Assembly (NCBI RefSeq): GCF_024498075.1
Contig: NZ_JANHOF010000012.1
Coordinates: 124,001 to 188,000, forward strand
Reading direction: 5' to 3'
Length of the DNA stretch: 64,000 nt
DNA from: Paenibacillus mendelii
GTDB taxonomy: Bacteria > Bacillota > Bacilli > Paenibacillales > Paenibacillaceae
Each line of letters begins with the position of its first letter. Position 1 is the first letter of the stretch. Made by a program: the position numbers and the translations under genes. Shown in pieces: positions 1 through 9,601 of this stretch. The notes below the pieces were generated by a model. That model had not been told where the DNA came from. It did no database searches and worked only from the letters and a program-made list of their open reading frames with translations.

Positions 1-1
1 C

Positions 2-1306
2 TATATGGGCAAAATCGCGCGCTATTGGGTCGCCCGTTACGGCGCTTATCCCGCTATCTGGACCATCGCGCAGGAGATCGATAAGAACATGTATGGCAAT
101 TATGACGCAACGACGATTCAGAAATGGTATGCGGTAGGCCAAGGGATCGCCGATAACGATGCCTACAATCAGCCCTTGATGCCGCATATGGAAAATACGA
201 GCTCCACGATCGCCTCCACCTCCTGGTGGTCAAGCAAGGCGTATCATGACGGATGGGCTGTGCAATGGCAGGGTGATATGGTGGGGATGAGCATCGCCAA
301 AGACTTCTGGAACTATCCAACCGCTAAGCCTTCGGTCATGTATGAGAGCGGGTACGACCAGTTCTGGACCGATTCCGACGGTGCGCTTGGCGCGGCATAC
401 AAGTCCTTCCAGTATGGCATCTTCGGTTACGGCTACGGGGCCGCCGGCGTATGGAACGACGTCTATTCCAAGCCGGGCGAACCGGATGATTTCGGCACGG
501 CTTATGAGCTGCCCGCCCGCTATTACTGGTGGTACGACGGAGCCAATCTGGCGACCGGCGACAAGCTGACGTATTTCAAGAACTTCTATACCAGTCTGGA
601 GTGGTGGAAGCTGACGCCTCGCTTCGATGACGGTGCGTGGGGCTCGTTCGCCGATGTCTCGCGGTCGCTCCTCTCGTCGGACGGGAACAGCACGTACATC
701 GCGTTCTTCTTCAACAGCGGTACGTCCACGGGGACGTTGAAGCAGATGGACAATAGCTATCTATATACAGCCAAATGGTTCAATCCGCGGACTGGCGCCT
801 ATACCATGATCTCCAGCACTGTGCATGCCTCGGGCGGACAATGGGCGATTCCAGCCAAGCCGGATGCATCCAACTGGGTTCTACTCGTGCAAAAGACGGC
901 CTCGGCCTCGCCGGCCAATCTGGCGTTAAATAAAACATACGCCAGTTCATCATCCTGGGATGCCAATCAGATGGCGCCCAAGGCGTTCGACCAGAACTAC
1001 GTAACCGACTGGCAGGCATGCAACGGCTGCTGGAACGGTCAATGGCTGGAAGTCAATTTTGGCGTGAATACGACGTTCAATGAAGCCGTGCTGACCGAGT
1101 ACAACAATCGGACGCAAGGGTTCCGCATTGAATATTGGAACGGATCAACATGGCAGACGGCTTACACGGGAACGACGATTGGCGCGACGGGCATTCCGAG
1201 ATTGCTGACATTCCCGGCGGTAACGGGCAGCAAGGTCCGCATCTATTTCACGGCGGGCAATGAGCATGCGCCGATTATTTATGAATTCGAAATCTACAAC
1301 CATTAA
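2..1306 (+). CDS. DUF4038/GH140-like (apiosidase-like) glycoside hydrolase, C-terminal part
   Basis: The gene is cut by the left window edge and the reading frame is already open at base 2. The visible part holds the second half of a DUF4038-type TIM barrel (motif TIAQEID near residue 22, matching TTAQEID in the next gene). A 'putative collagen-binding' PF12904-like domain follows (about residues 205-295; WWKLTPRF, WFNPRTG), then a C-terminal F5/8 type C (discoidin) carbohydrate-binding domain (about residues 305-433). DUF4038 proteins include GH140 apiosidases, which act on apiose in pectic RG-II; the exact substrate here is inferred. The next gene is a longer paralogue on the same strand 58 bp downstream, so the two probably form one secreted-enzyme operon. 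The signal peptide would lie upstream of the window. Confidence 0.85.
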   Translation, partial: YMGKIARYWVARYGAYPAIWTIAQEIDKNMYGNYDATTIQKWYAVGQGIADNDAYNQPLMPHMENTSSTIASTSWWSSKAYHDGWAVQWQGDMVGMSIAKDFWNYPTAKPSVMYESGYDQFWTDSDGALGAAYKSFQYGIFGYGYGAAGVWNDVYSKPGEPDDFGTAYELPARYYWWYDGANLATGDKLTYFKNFYTSLEWWKLTPRFDDGAWGSFADVSRSLLSSDGNSTYIAFFFNSGTSTGTLKQMDNSYLYTAKWFNPRTGAYTMISSTVHASGGQWAIPAKPDASNWVLLVQKTASASPANLALNKTYASSSSWDANQMAPKAFDQNYVTDWQACNGCWNGQWLEVNFGVNTTFNEAVLTEYNNRTQGFRIEYWNGSTWQTAYTGTTIGATGIPRLLTFPAVTGSKVRIYFTAGNEHAPIIYEFEIYNH

Positions 1307-1364
1307 CGGCGGACTCGGAAGGAAGACTTCCGTGTTGAACGCCTAATGAAGGAGTGACAACGAA

Positions 1365-4300
1365 TTGATAGCGAAAAAACGACGGCTGGCAGGCTGGACG
1401 GCAATCATGATGGTGTTCAGTCTGCTGCTGCAGCTCATTCCCGCCGGCATCGCCTCGGCGGAGAGCGCCCTAGTGTACAGCGAACCGCCAGAGACCGCTT
1501 ATCTCATCTCGAAAGGGAGTGAGGTCATCGGGCTCAGCGGAATGGAGTTCAACGACGGTGATCCGGTCAGTCTAACGGATGGCAATCCCGCCACAATGGC
1601 GGGAGGTAAAGAAACCGTTGATTTTTACTTGGATCTGGGGAGCAGGCAGCCCCTGAACTACGTGCGGATTCTGTTCAACCGGATGTGGGACGGCATCAAT
1701 GAGCTCTATGTTTCGGATGACGGGGTGAATTGGGGGGAGCCCATCCTTACCAGTGACGGGGCGGATCATGAATACATGAAAGACACGGCTGCGACAGATG
1801 GGGAGAAGCAGCCCAATGAGCTCGGAGCCCTGCTGCCGGCCGGGACTGAAGGGCGGTATGTACGGCTGACGGCCAAGGGCTGGGCGAATATGTACGAGGT
1901 TGAGATCTATTCCCCACAGGAGCCACTTGTGGTTGACACGAATTATAGCGAACCGCCAGTGGGTTCGAGGATCGTCTCACAGGGTGCCGCTGTTGCCGGT
2001 TATAACGGAATGAAGTTCAACGACGGCGATCCGGTTCATATTACGGACGGCAGCCCTGCAACGATGGCGGGCGGCTACGGCAAGGTCGATTTCTACGTCG
2101 ACCTCGGACGCGAGCTGGCGCTCGATTACGTTAACGTGCTGTTCAACCGGTTCTGGAACGGCACGAACAAAATCTATGTATCCAGTGATGCCGTGAACTG
2201 GACGCGGGTTATAAGCAGTGACGGAAGCGCTCATGAGTATTTGAAGGACCGGGCCGCAACGGACGGGGAGAAACAGCCTAATGAGCTCGGGGCGCTGCTT
2301 CCGGCAGGGACGAAGGGCAGGTATGTCCGGTTCACTGCCCGCGATTGGGCGAATCTATATGAATTCCGGGTGTATGCCTCCCAATCGATCTCGGTCGAAC
2401 ATATTGCGGTTCAGGGACCGGCGAAGCTGGAGGTCGTGAACGGCTTGTCGATGAAGCTGACGGCTGCCGTTGGGCCTGCTTCCGCCACCGATCGTTCCGT
2501 CACCTGGAGCGCAGCTCCTAAGGATGGCTCGACGGGCGATGCATCCATCGATGCGCAGACCGGCCTGCTGACCGCAAAATCGCCGGGCATTGTGACGGTG
2601 ACGGCTACGGCGGCGGACGGATCGGGTATCACTGGCTCGGCGGACGTTGTTATTCTGCCCGAAGCGCAGACATGGCGCGAGCTAGAATTGGCGCTGGAGA
2701 GCGATGCAGCGTACGATAATCCGTTTCTGGATGTCGATGTGACTGCAGCATTCACGGGGCCAAGCGGTGAGGTATTGACACGGCCGGCCTTCTGGGACGG
2801 GGGCGGTACGTGGAAGGTCCGGTTCGCTCCGACAATGGCAGGCGAGTGGACGGTGACGACGGCTTCGAATCAGCCAGGCGATACGGGCTTGAACCTTAGC
2901 GAACCGATCGCGTTCACGGCCGTTTCTTACGATGGCCCGCTGGAAATTTACAAGCGCGGCTTCCTGAACGCCGAGGAAGGCAAGCGGTATCTCATGTATG
3001 GCGATGGTACACCGTTCTTCTATTTGGGTGACACGCACTGGCTGATGCCGGATGAAGATTTCGAATCCTCGAATGTCGACGGCATCGATTCGCAGTTCCG
3101 GTATGCGGTCGACCATCGTGCCAGCCAAGGCTATACCGTCTATCAATCGGAGCCGCTCTATTCGAACGGCATGGGGCTGAATGTATCGAAGGGCATCACG
3201 TCGGACAGTTTGGCTAAACTTGCCGATATCGACCGCAAATTCCAATATGTCGCGGATGCCGGACTGGTCCATGCGAACGCTGCCTTGACGTTCACGAGCG
3301 TATTGAACGTGACCGATCCCGATCTGCTGCAGCGTCTGGGGCGGTATTGGCAAGCGAGATACGGCGCGTACCCGGTGTTGTGGACGACCGCGCAGGAGAT
3401 CGACCCTCTGATGGGTGGCGTCGATCCGCAGTATTGGCAGCTCGTTGCCAAGGGCATACATGACAGCGATGCCTACAAGCACCCCCTTACGGCTCATATG
3501 GCGGCGGTCGCATCCTTCGAGACGACCTGGGGCGATAAGCCCTATCATTCCTGGTTTGCGGCGCAGGTGCTGACATTGACCAAGGAGTTCTATCAGTCAT
3601 TCATGGCTTACCCGGCAGTCAAACCGATCGTGACCTATGAAACGGGCTACGAGCATAACAGCACGACCACTGAATACGCGCGCAAGGCGCCGTACATTGC
3701 GTTCCAGAACGGATCCTTCGGTTTCGGCTACGGCGCGCAAGGCGTCTGGGCGATCAATCATTCCCCGGATGACTGGTTCCATTACGGTCCGTATTACCGC
3801 TGGTTCGATGGACTGAACGCACAAGCGGGAAGCCAAATGACGTACTTCAAACAGTTCTATTCGGATCTGGAATGGTGGAAGCTGACGCCGGTATTCGGCG
3901 ATACGTCTTATGCGGATTTTGCAGCCCACAGCCAGTCGTTTCTGGCCGTAGACGGCAGCCGGACGTATGCGGCATATTTCGCCGACACGACGAAGAAGCG
4001 GACAGGAACGTTGAAACGGATGGCGGATACGACGTACAAGGCACAGTGGTTCAATACAAGAACGGGAGAATATACGCTCATCTCCGATCAAGTGATTCCC
4101 GAAGGCGGGCAATGGACGGTGCCCGAGAAGCCGGACGAGGAAGACTGGATGCTGCTCGTCACCTCCGCAGAATCAGCGCTCGCACCCAAGCTGATCGTAT
4201 CTAGCTCGGACAATGCGACGACGATCTTCACGCAGCACGGCACACTGCAGATGTCGGCGTCTATCGCGGGCGAAGACCGGACCGGTGAAATGGACTGGAG

Positions 4301-6122
4301 CGTCACGGGATTGGATGGCTCCGGAACGCTGCTGGCTTCCATCGATGCAGGCGGTTTGCTGACCGCGTCGGGGAACGGTATCGTTCGCGTCATCGCTGCG
4401 GCGAAGGACGGCAGCGGAATGACATCCTCCAAGACGGTCATCATCACCCGTCAGGATCGGAGCGAGCCCCCGGCCAAGGCAACGAAAATAACGGTTAAGG
4501 ATGGCGGCAACCGCCAAATGCTGGCCTATTTCGAACCGGCATATTCACTGGATCAGCGGGTGGAGTGGGCCGTCTACGAGGCGGACGGCGTCACGCCTAC
4601 TGACAAGGCGCAAATCAGCGAAGTCGGCGTCGTCTATCTGCTTGAGGAAGGAACGGTGAAGGTGGTCGCGACGGCGATGGACGGCTCGGGTACGAGCGGT
4701 TCGTACGACTATACGATCAAATTCAATGACAAGATCGTCAATCCGTTGTTTGAGGGGGCGACTGTCACGGCTTCGACGACGGACTACCGCAACGATTACC
4801 GTCCGATCAAGGCGATTACGAGCAACCACGGAGATTGGGCGGGCTGGACGTCCGGTCTGAACAACGCCACATCCTATGATAACCCGCAGTGGCTTCAGGT
4901 GGCGTTCAAGGAGTCGACGACCTTCAATCATGTGGAAGTATATTCGACCAAAGGCTTCCAGATGAAGGACTTCGACGTTCAATATTGGGATGGGACGCAG
5001 TGGATCGCGCTCTACTCGGTTACAGGCAATGAATCCGAGGCGGTCAAGGCCCTCATTCCGGATGTGACGACGGAGAAGATCAGAGTTATCAGCTATAAAG
5101 GGGATGCGCTTGGGATTTCCCGCGTCAGCGCGATCGAAGTGTATCAGGATGAGCAATCCCATGATGCCAGGTTGAAGGGAATCACCGTGGGCGGCAGTCC
5201 GCTACAGGGCTTTGAACCGGGGAAAACCGGCTATGACGTGAAGCTTCCCGCAGGCACGGCAGTCGTGCCGTCCGTAATGGCGACCGCGATGGACACGAAG
5301 GCTTCGGTCACGATCGTGCAGTCTGGTTCGACATCAGGCAAGGCGACGATCGAGGTAACGGCCGAGGATGGCGTGACGAAGACTACTTATGAGGTTCGGT
5401 TGTCTGTCGAACCGGGAGGCTATTGGCCAGGTACGATAACCGGTCCGGGCTCAAGCACGGAACCGGGGACAAAGCCGGATACGGGGACGGACCCTGTCGA
5501 GGAACCTGGAACAGATGAGGAGCCGCAGCCTGGAGGCGCAGGCACTGGAGTGAAGCTGACGGATGTGCCGAGCAGCCATTGGGCGGCGGAGAGCATTCGC
5601 CAAGCCGCCCAGCTCGGCATCGTAACCGGTTATGAAGACGGAACGTTCAAGCCGGGCAAGGAGGTCAGCCGGGCGGAATTCGTCGCGATGCTGGCACGGG
5701 CATTGAAATGGCCGGCAAGCGATGCGGCCAACCTAACGTCGTTCACGGATGCAGGCAGCATTGCGAAGTGGGCAAGGCTCTACATCGCACAGGCCGTGGA
5801 GAAGAATCTCATTACCGGTTACGCCGATAGAACATTCCGGCCGGACTCGACCATGACGAGGACGGAGATGGCGGCGCTTATGGCGCGCGCAGCTGGTTTG
5901 CAGGTGACGGCGGCGGGTTCCACGCAGCCAGAGCTGTCGTTCGCGGATGCCGGACGGATTCCGCAATGGGCGATCCCTTACGTAGCGGCGGCTGCGGATG
6001 CCGGTCTGATCAAGGGCGTGGGCAATAACCGCTTCGATCCAGACGGCATCGTCACCAGAGCACAAGCGGTCACGATAATCATGGCGATGCTGAATACCGG
6101 CAAGGCGAATGGCGGGAAGTAG
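1365..6122 (+). CDS. S-layer-anchored multidomain DUF4038/GH140-like glycoside hydrolase
   Basis: Large secreted cell-wall enzyme (1585 aa) with a TTG start preceded by AAGGAG. In order it shows: a signal peptide (1-32); two near-identical discoidin-like repeats (about 38-185 and 190-340); a bacterial Ig-like domain (about 343-425); a DUF5060-like domain (about 432-515); a DUF4038 catalytic barrel (about 525-830; GDTHWLMPD, TTAQEID); a PF12904-like domain (about 840-930); two more Ig-like domains; an F5/8 C domain (about 1122-1261); a cadherin-like beta-sandwich (about 1270-1350); a Pro/Gly/Thr linker; and three SLH domains (from about 1396, 1458 and 1524) that tether it to the secondary cell-wall polymer. 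The catalytic core is paralogous to the preceding gene. The likely role is extracellular attack on a branched plant glycan; the substrate is not established from sequence. Confidence 0.9.
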   Translation: MIAKKRRLAGWTAIMMVFSLLLQLIPAGIASAESALVYSEPPETAYLISKGSEVIGLSGMEFNDGDPVSLTDGNPATMAGGKETVDFYLDLGSRQPLNYVRILFNRMWDGINELYVSDDGVNWGEPILTSDGADHEYMKDTAATDGEKQPNELGALLPAGTEGRYVRLTAKGWANMYEVEIYSPQEPLVVDTNYSEPPVGSRIVSQGAAVAGYNGMKFNDGDPVHITDGSPATMAGGYGKVDFYVDLGRELALDYVNVLFNRFWNGTNKIYVSSDAVNWTRVISSDGSAHEYLKDRAATDGEKQPNELGALLPAGTKGRYVRFTARDWANLYEFRVYASQSISVEHIAVQGPAKLEVVNGLSMKLTAAVGPASATDRSVTWSAAPKDGSTGDASIDAQTGLLTAKSPGIVTVTATAADGSGITGSADVVILPEAQTWRELELALESDAAYDNPFLDVDVTAAFTGPSGEVLTRPAFWDGGGTWKVRFAPTMAGEWTVTTASNQPGDTGLNLSEPIAFTAVSYDGPLEIYKRGFLNAEEGKRYLMYGDGTPFFYLGDTHWLMPDEDFESSNVDGIDSQFRYAVDHRASQGYTVYQSEPLYSNGMGLNVSKGITSDSLAKLADIDRKFQYVADAGLVHANAALTFTSVLNVTDPDLLQRLGRYWQARYGAYPVLWTTAQEIDPLMGGVDPQYWQLVAKGIHDSDAYKHPLTAHMAAVASFETTWGDKPYHSWFAAQVLTLTKEFYQSFMAYPAVKPIVTYETGYEHNSTTTEYARKAPYIAFQNGSFGFGYGAQGVWAINHSPDDWFHYGPYYRWFDGLNAQAGSQMTYFKQFYSDLEWWKLTPVFGDTSYADFAAHSQSFLAVDGSRTYAAYFADTTKKRTGTLKRMADTTYKAQWFNTRTGEYTLISDQVIPEGGQWTVPEKPDEEDWMLLVTSAESALAPKLIVSSSDNATTIFTQHGTLQMSASIAGEDRTGEMDWSVTGLDGSGTLLASIDAGGLLTASGNGIVRVIAAAKDGSGMTSSKTVIITRQDRSEPPAKATKITVKDGGNRQMLAYFEPAYSLDQRVEWAVYEADGVTPTDKAQISEVGVVYLLEEGTVKVVATAMDGSGTSGSYDYTIKFNDKIVNPLFEGATVTASTTDYRNDYRPIKAITSNHGDWAGWTSGLNNATSYDNPQWLQVAFKESTTFNHVEVYSTKGFQMKDFDVQYWDGTQWIALYSVTGNESEAVKALIPDVTTEKIRVISYKGDALGISRVSAIEVYQDEQSHDARLKGITVGGSPLQGFEPGKTGYDVKLPAGTAVVPSVMATAMDTKASVTIVQSGSTSGKATIEVTAEDGVTKTTYEVRLSVEPGGYWPGTITGPGSSTEPGTKPDTGTDPVEEPGTDEEPQPGGAGTGVKLTDVPSSHWAAESIRQAAQLGIVTGYEDGTFKPGKEVSRAEFVAMLARALKWPASDAANLTSFTDAGSIAKWARLYIAQAVEKNLITGYADRTFRPDSTMTRTEMAALMARAAGLQVTAAGSTQPELSFADAGRIPQWAIPYVAAAADAGLIKGVGNNRFDPDGIVTRAQAVTIIMAMLNTGKANGGK

Positions 6123-6258
6123 AAAGCCGCTGCAGGCAGGCTTGCTCGACAAGGAACCCGGACACTTGCCCGGCTTCCTCTGCAAGAAAACCCGGCATAG
6201 GCATCATTGCAAGCGCAGGCGAACCTGCCCGTACGATACCTTTGCCACGTGAAGATCC

Positions 6259-6293
6259 AAGATCCACAACCTCAATGGGCTGTGGATCTTTTT
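6259..6293 (+). terminator. Rho-independent terminator after the DUF4038 pair
   Basis: A perfect 10-bp stem (AAGATCCACA at 6259-6268 with TGTGGATCTT at 6281-6290) has a 12-nt loop and is followed by more T residues. It ends the upstream hydrolase operon. The minus-strand side lacks a T run, so it should act on the plus strand only. Confidence 0.8.
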
Positions 6294-6376
6294 GTGTTGA
6301 TCAAGCCCATGCTATGAGGCTTTCTTGTTGATATGTCTGTACACAAGGACTGTACTTACTGCCATCTGCCTTAACC

Positions 6377-7177
6377 TCAGCGCCCAGGCGCTTTCTTGGC
6401 CTTGGAGCAGGTTAAACAATAGCTACGTCCATACGCTCTTGCGTATCTTACGATTTTACGGATGCTCGCCGGATTGTCCAGCTTGGTGAACGGGCAGGGA
6501 TCAGGGCGGGTATTGACCTCCAGAATCCATGGCTTCAGGCTGCGGTCCACGGCGATATCAAGTCCGAGCTCGTTCATGGCGGGGTAGACGCGGCTAAACT
6601 GAGCAGCAGTCAGCCTCGCCAATTGATTCATATGCCTCAGGAGACGAGCCGTTTTTTCTTGGCCTACAATCGGATTCATAAGCGTCCGTGCTTGAAAGAT
6701 GGTGCCTCCCTGGCTCCCGTTCGAAACGATTTTTCGCGGATGGGCAACACGGGCGGCTGTTCCGGTGCATTCCCACTTCCTGGAGGGATTCTTCTGGATC
6801 ATAATGCGAAAGTCAAACGGCCGACCGCTGTACCGCAGCACATGAATGCCCTTCTGGATCAGGTAGCGTCTGCTACCTATTCTCCGCTGAATGGATGTGA
6901 ACATCGCTTGGAAGGTCGAAAATTCATGCTTGCGTGATCCGCTCTGATAGCGGAAGCCGCCTTCCTTTTTCTCGACCCGAATGACGCCGATCCCTTGGGA
7001 ACCCGTATCCGGCTTCACGTAAACCATCCGGCAGCATTCCAGCATGGTAAGCAGCCGGTCTCGACTGAACGGCCGGGTGGACGGAACATGCCTTGCCAAT
7101 TCCTTGCTGTGCAGCACGACTTTCGTCTTCGTTAGCTTGCTGGATACGGCTTGTTTGCCGCTCTTCTTCTTATTCAT
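6377..7177 (-). CDS. YheC/YheD-family ATP-grasp, endospore coat-associated protein
   Basis: Protein of 266 aa in the YheC/YheD family of ATP-grasp-like proteins found in Bacillus and Paenibacillus spore coats. Typical segments include VYVKPDTGSQGIGV (ATP-binding region), LIQKGI, FDFRIMIQKN and the C-terminal ILEVNTRPDPCPF, which resembles the metal-binding end of ATP-grasp domains. The start at 7177 was chosen because GAGGGG lies 9 nt upstream; the frame continues to an ATG at 7255 that has no ribosome site. It is transcribed divergently from the diaminopropionate genes. The family's biochemical activity is not settled, so any ligase function is inference. Confidence 0.82.
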   Translation of the reverse strand: MNKKKSGKQAVSSKLTKTKVVLHSKELARHVPSTRPFSRDRLLTMLECCRMVYVKPDTGSQGIGVIRVEKKEGGFRYQSGSRKHEFSTFQAMFTSIQRRIGSRRYLIQKGIHVLRYSGRPFDFRIMIQKNPSRKWECTGTAARVAHPRKIVSNGSQGGTIFQARTLMNPIVGQEKTARLLRHMNQLARLTAAQFSRVYPAMNELGLDIAVDRSLKPWILEVNTRPDPCPFTKLDNPASIRKIVRYARAYGRSYCLTCSKAKKAPGR

Positions 7178-7372
7178 GGAGGCATTCCCCTCATTTCCAG
7201 AAAAAGATGTTGTTCTACCATCATACGAAGCAAGCCGGGCATTGGCGATCATCATGAAAGACTTATTTGTGGTTCAAACAACAAAGAACGCCATGCGGCA
7301 AGCCGACATATCGTATACCATCCGCAATTGTGCCGGATCTAGCTTGTCATGCACGGAGGGGAGTGAGGACCA

Positions 7373-8599
7373 TTGACTTTGGCTTGGAAGGAAATGATCG
7401 ATCTGATGGGGCAGCGCTTCCCATGGTATATCCAGCAGCTCAATTTGCAGGAGAGCCAGGGCGGGGCGGATGATGCGGCTTTGGAGCAGCTCCCGTTAAT
7501 GACAGCCTCCGTTCTTGAATCTCATTATTATACGGATCGCAATCCGTTAGCGAAGCTTAACCAACTAAACCAATACCGGACCTCGGGTACGAGCTCCGGA
7601 CGGCGCAAAACAATCTATTACTCGGAGCAGGATGAGGAGGCTTACCTGCGCATTAAGCTGGACGTATTCCGGGCCATTCTTGAACCCTATAACTATCGGA
7701 CGGCATTAGCCGATATGGGGACGGGACATGCGGAAGCGACGGCTGTCGAGGTATTCCGCCGATTAGGGATGGAGGTCGGCTCGTTATCGTTTCAGCTGCC
7801 AATTGAGCAGCATATCGAACAATTGGAACAGGTCAAGCCGGAGGTGCTGTATACGATGCCCTCGATTATGGATCGCATCTTGCTCGCTGCGGAGGATCCG
7901 GCTGCACTGGGCATTCGTCATGTTATTCTGGTCGGCGAAATCGCTTCGCCCGGCTGGATGCGGCGGGTATCGGAACGATTGAACATTGGCGCAGAGCAAA
8001 TAACGGATACGTATGGCTCTATCGAGATCGGCACAATCGCCTATTTCTCCCACCGCCATGGGCGATATTTGTTTGCGGACGGGATTATCGCCGAAGGTAT
8101 AAGCGCGGAAGCGCTCGGGGAGGGAGTCGAACCGCTGTCAGCAGAAGAAGAGCAGGTGCTCGTATTGACCTCCACGGTAAGAGACTCGTTTCCCGCCTTG
8201 CGTTATGTCACCTACGATGTGGTGCGCGATCTGCGCCCAATTCTGGTGGACGGCACGCTTCGGCAAAGCTTTCAAGGCATTGTGAAACGAATCGGTCCGG
8301 ACTTGAAGCATGGCGAAAAAATAAGCATCTATGACATCGAAGACGTGGTCTATCGTTATCTAAGCGAAGCCGGGGTCCGCGTGGAGGTGAGCGGGAATAC
8401 GCTGCGCATCCATGTATACGGCCCGAATGCAGCGGATGAGGTGCTGGGGAGCATTCGCGAGCAAGTGGAGCACCGGATTCCCGAAATTGGCCTGATGATC
8501 AAAAACGGCATTCTGGGCAGCATTCAGGTCATCGGACGGAGCTTCGATGATTCACTTAGCCGCAGCTCCGTGAAAAACAAAAAAATATTTTTTACGTAA
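7373..8599 (+). CDS. PaaK-like adenylate-forming ligase (phenylacetate-CoA ligase superfamily)
   Basis: A 408-aa member of the short ANL-superfamily adenylate-forming enzymes related to PaaK and 'CoF synthetase'. Motifs are the AMP-binding loop TSGTSSGRRK (about 69-78), TDTYGSIEIG (the Y-G-x-x-E core, about 203) and LRYVTYDVV (about 275). The C-terminal domain is compact. The start is TTG with an upstream GGAGGGGAGTGAGG. It is the first gene of a tight operon with SbnA- and SbnB-like enzymes (12 and 27 bp gaps). It may activate diaminopropionate, or an acid joined to it, as an acyl-adenylate or thioester. No carrier protein or condensing enzyme is adjacent. The substrate is unknown. Confidence 0.8.
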   Translation: MTLAWKEMIDLMGQRFPWYIQQLNLQESQGGADDAALEQLPLMTASVLESHYYTDRNPLAKLNQLNQYRTSGTSSGRRKTIYYSEQDEEAYLRIKLDVFRAILEPYNYRTALADMGTGHAEATAVEVFRRLGMEVGSLSFQLPIEQHIEQLEQVKPEVLYTMPSIMDRILLAAEDPAALGIRHVILVGEIASPGWMRRVSERLNIGAEQITDTYGSIEIGTIAYFSHRHGRYLFADGIIAEGISAEALGEGVEPLSAEEEQVLVLTSTVRDSFPALRYVTYDVVRDLRPILVDGTLRQSFQGIVKRIGPDLKHGEKISIYDIEDVVYRYLSEAGVRVEVSGNTLRIHVYGPNAADEVLGSIREQVEHRIPEIGLMIKNGILGSIQVIGRSFDDSLSRSSVKNKKIFFT

Positions 8600-8611
8600 G
8601 GGCGGATAATT

Positions 8612-9574
8612 GTGAAGCTTGATGGAGGCATAACCGAAGCAATCGGCCGCACGCCGCTAATCCGGCTGCGGCACCTGTTCCGTCATGAGCCGTTCGATGT
8701 CTACGGCAAGCTGGAGTGGATGAATCCAGGAGGCAGCGCCAAAGACAGGCCTGCCTTGTATATGCTTCGCGAAGCGATCCGGCGTGGGGAGGTTACGAGC
8801 AAGAGCGTCATTGTGGAATCGAGCTCCGGCAATTTAGCCATCAGTCTGGCACAGCTGTGCCGCTACCTGGGCCTCCGATTCATCTGTGTGGTGGATCCGC
8901 GGACGACGGAGCAGCACAAGCAAATTATACGCAGCTTCGGCGGAGAGATTGATCTGGTGACGCAGCCGGATGGGCTGACGGGTGAATTTCTGCCCGCACG
9001 GATTCGCAGGGTGAAGGAGCTGCTGCAGCAGCTGCCGGGGGCGTATTGGACGAACCAGTACGGAAATCCGGACAATGCGCTGGCCCATAGAGAAACCACG
9101 ATGAAGGAGATCGGTGATCAGCTTGAGACGGTCGACTATTTGTTCTGCGGGGTCAGCTCATGCGGCACGATACGCGGCTGCATGGAATATATACGAAGCC
9201 GCAAGTGGCCGACGAAGATCGTTGCGGTCGATGCGGAAGGCAGCATCCTGTTCGGCGGAGGGAGCGGGAAGAGAAGGTTTCCGGGACTTGGCGCTGCAAT
9301 GATACCGGATCTATATGCGCATGATATGGCGGATCTCGTTGTAAATATATCGGATGCCGACTGCGTGCGGGGCTGCCGGGAATTAGTCCGGCACGAGGCG
9401 ATCTTGGCCGGGGCGTCCTCCGGAGGCGTAATCGAGGCGATCCGCCGTCTCAGCGGCGGCATCCCGAACGGGTCTGTATGCGCTGCGATTCTTCCGGATC
9501 GCGGCGAGCGGTACTTGAATACGGTATACAATGACGAATGGGTACGACAGGAGCTGGGCTTGGAATCGATATAG
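8612..9574 (+). CDS. sbnA: SbnA-like N-(2-amino-2-carboxyethyl)-L-glutamate synthase
   Basis: PLP-dependent cysteine-synthase-fold enzyme of 320 aa. In the SbnA family O-phospho-L-serine and L-glutamate condense to N-(2-amino-2-carboxyethyl)-glutamate, the first step to L-2,3-diaminopropionate. The Schiff-base lysine is K44 in NPGGSAKDRPAL; the phosphate-binding and substrate loops SSSGNLAISLA and GVSSCGT are present, as is the C-terminal ASSGGVIEA. The GTG start follows AAGGGCGG. The neighbouring SbnB-like dehydrogenase completes the two-step pathway, which distinguishes it from an ordinary cysteine synthase. Confidence 0.88.
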   Translation: MKLDGGITEAIGRTPLIRLRHLFRHEPFDVYGKLEWMNPGGSAKDRPALYMLREAIRRGEVTSKSVIVESSSGNLAISLAQLCRYLGLRFICVVDPRTTEQHKQIIRSFGGEIDLVTQPDGLTGEFLPARIRRVKELLQQLPGAYWTNQYGNPDNALAHRETTMKEIGDQLETVDYLFCGVSSCGTIRGCMEYIRSRKWPTKIVAVDAEGSILFGGGSGKRRFPGLGAAMIPDLYAHDMADLVVNISDADCVRGCRELVRHEAILAGASSGGVIEAIRRLSGGIPNGSVCAAILPDRGERYLNTVYNDEWVRQELGLESI

Positions 9575-9601
9575 TTCCTTCCTTGCATAGGGGGTGACAG
9601 G

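Noticed and set aside
1316-1332. Hairpin between the two DUF4038 genes as a terminator
   Set aside because: Only a 6-bp stem (CGGAAG/CTTCCG) with no T run; too weak to be a terminator.
2682-3548. Long minus-strand open frame (288 residues)
   Set aside because: It lies wholly inside the SLH-anchored hydrolase, has no ribosome site and low-complexity arginine-rich composition typical of an antisense shadow.
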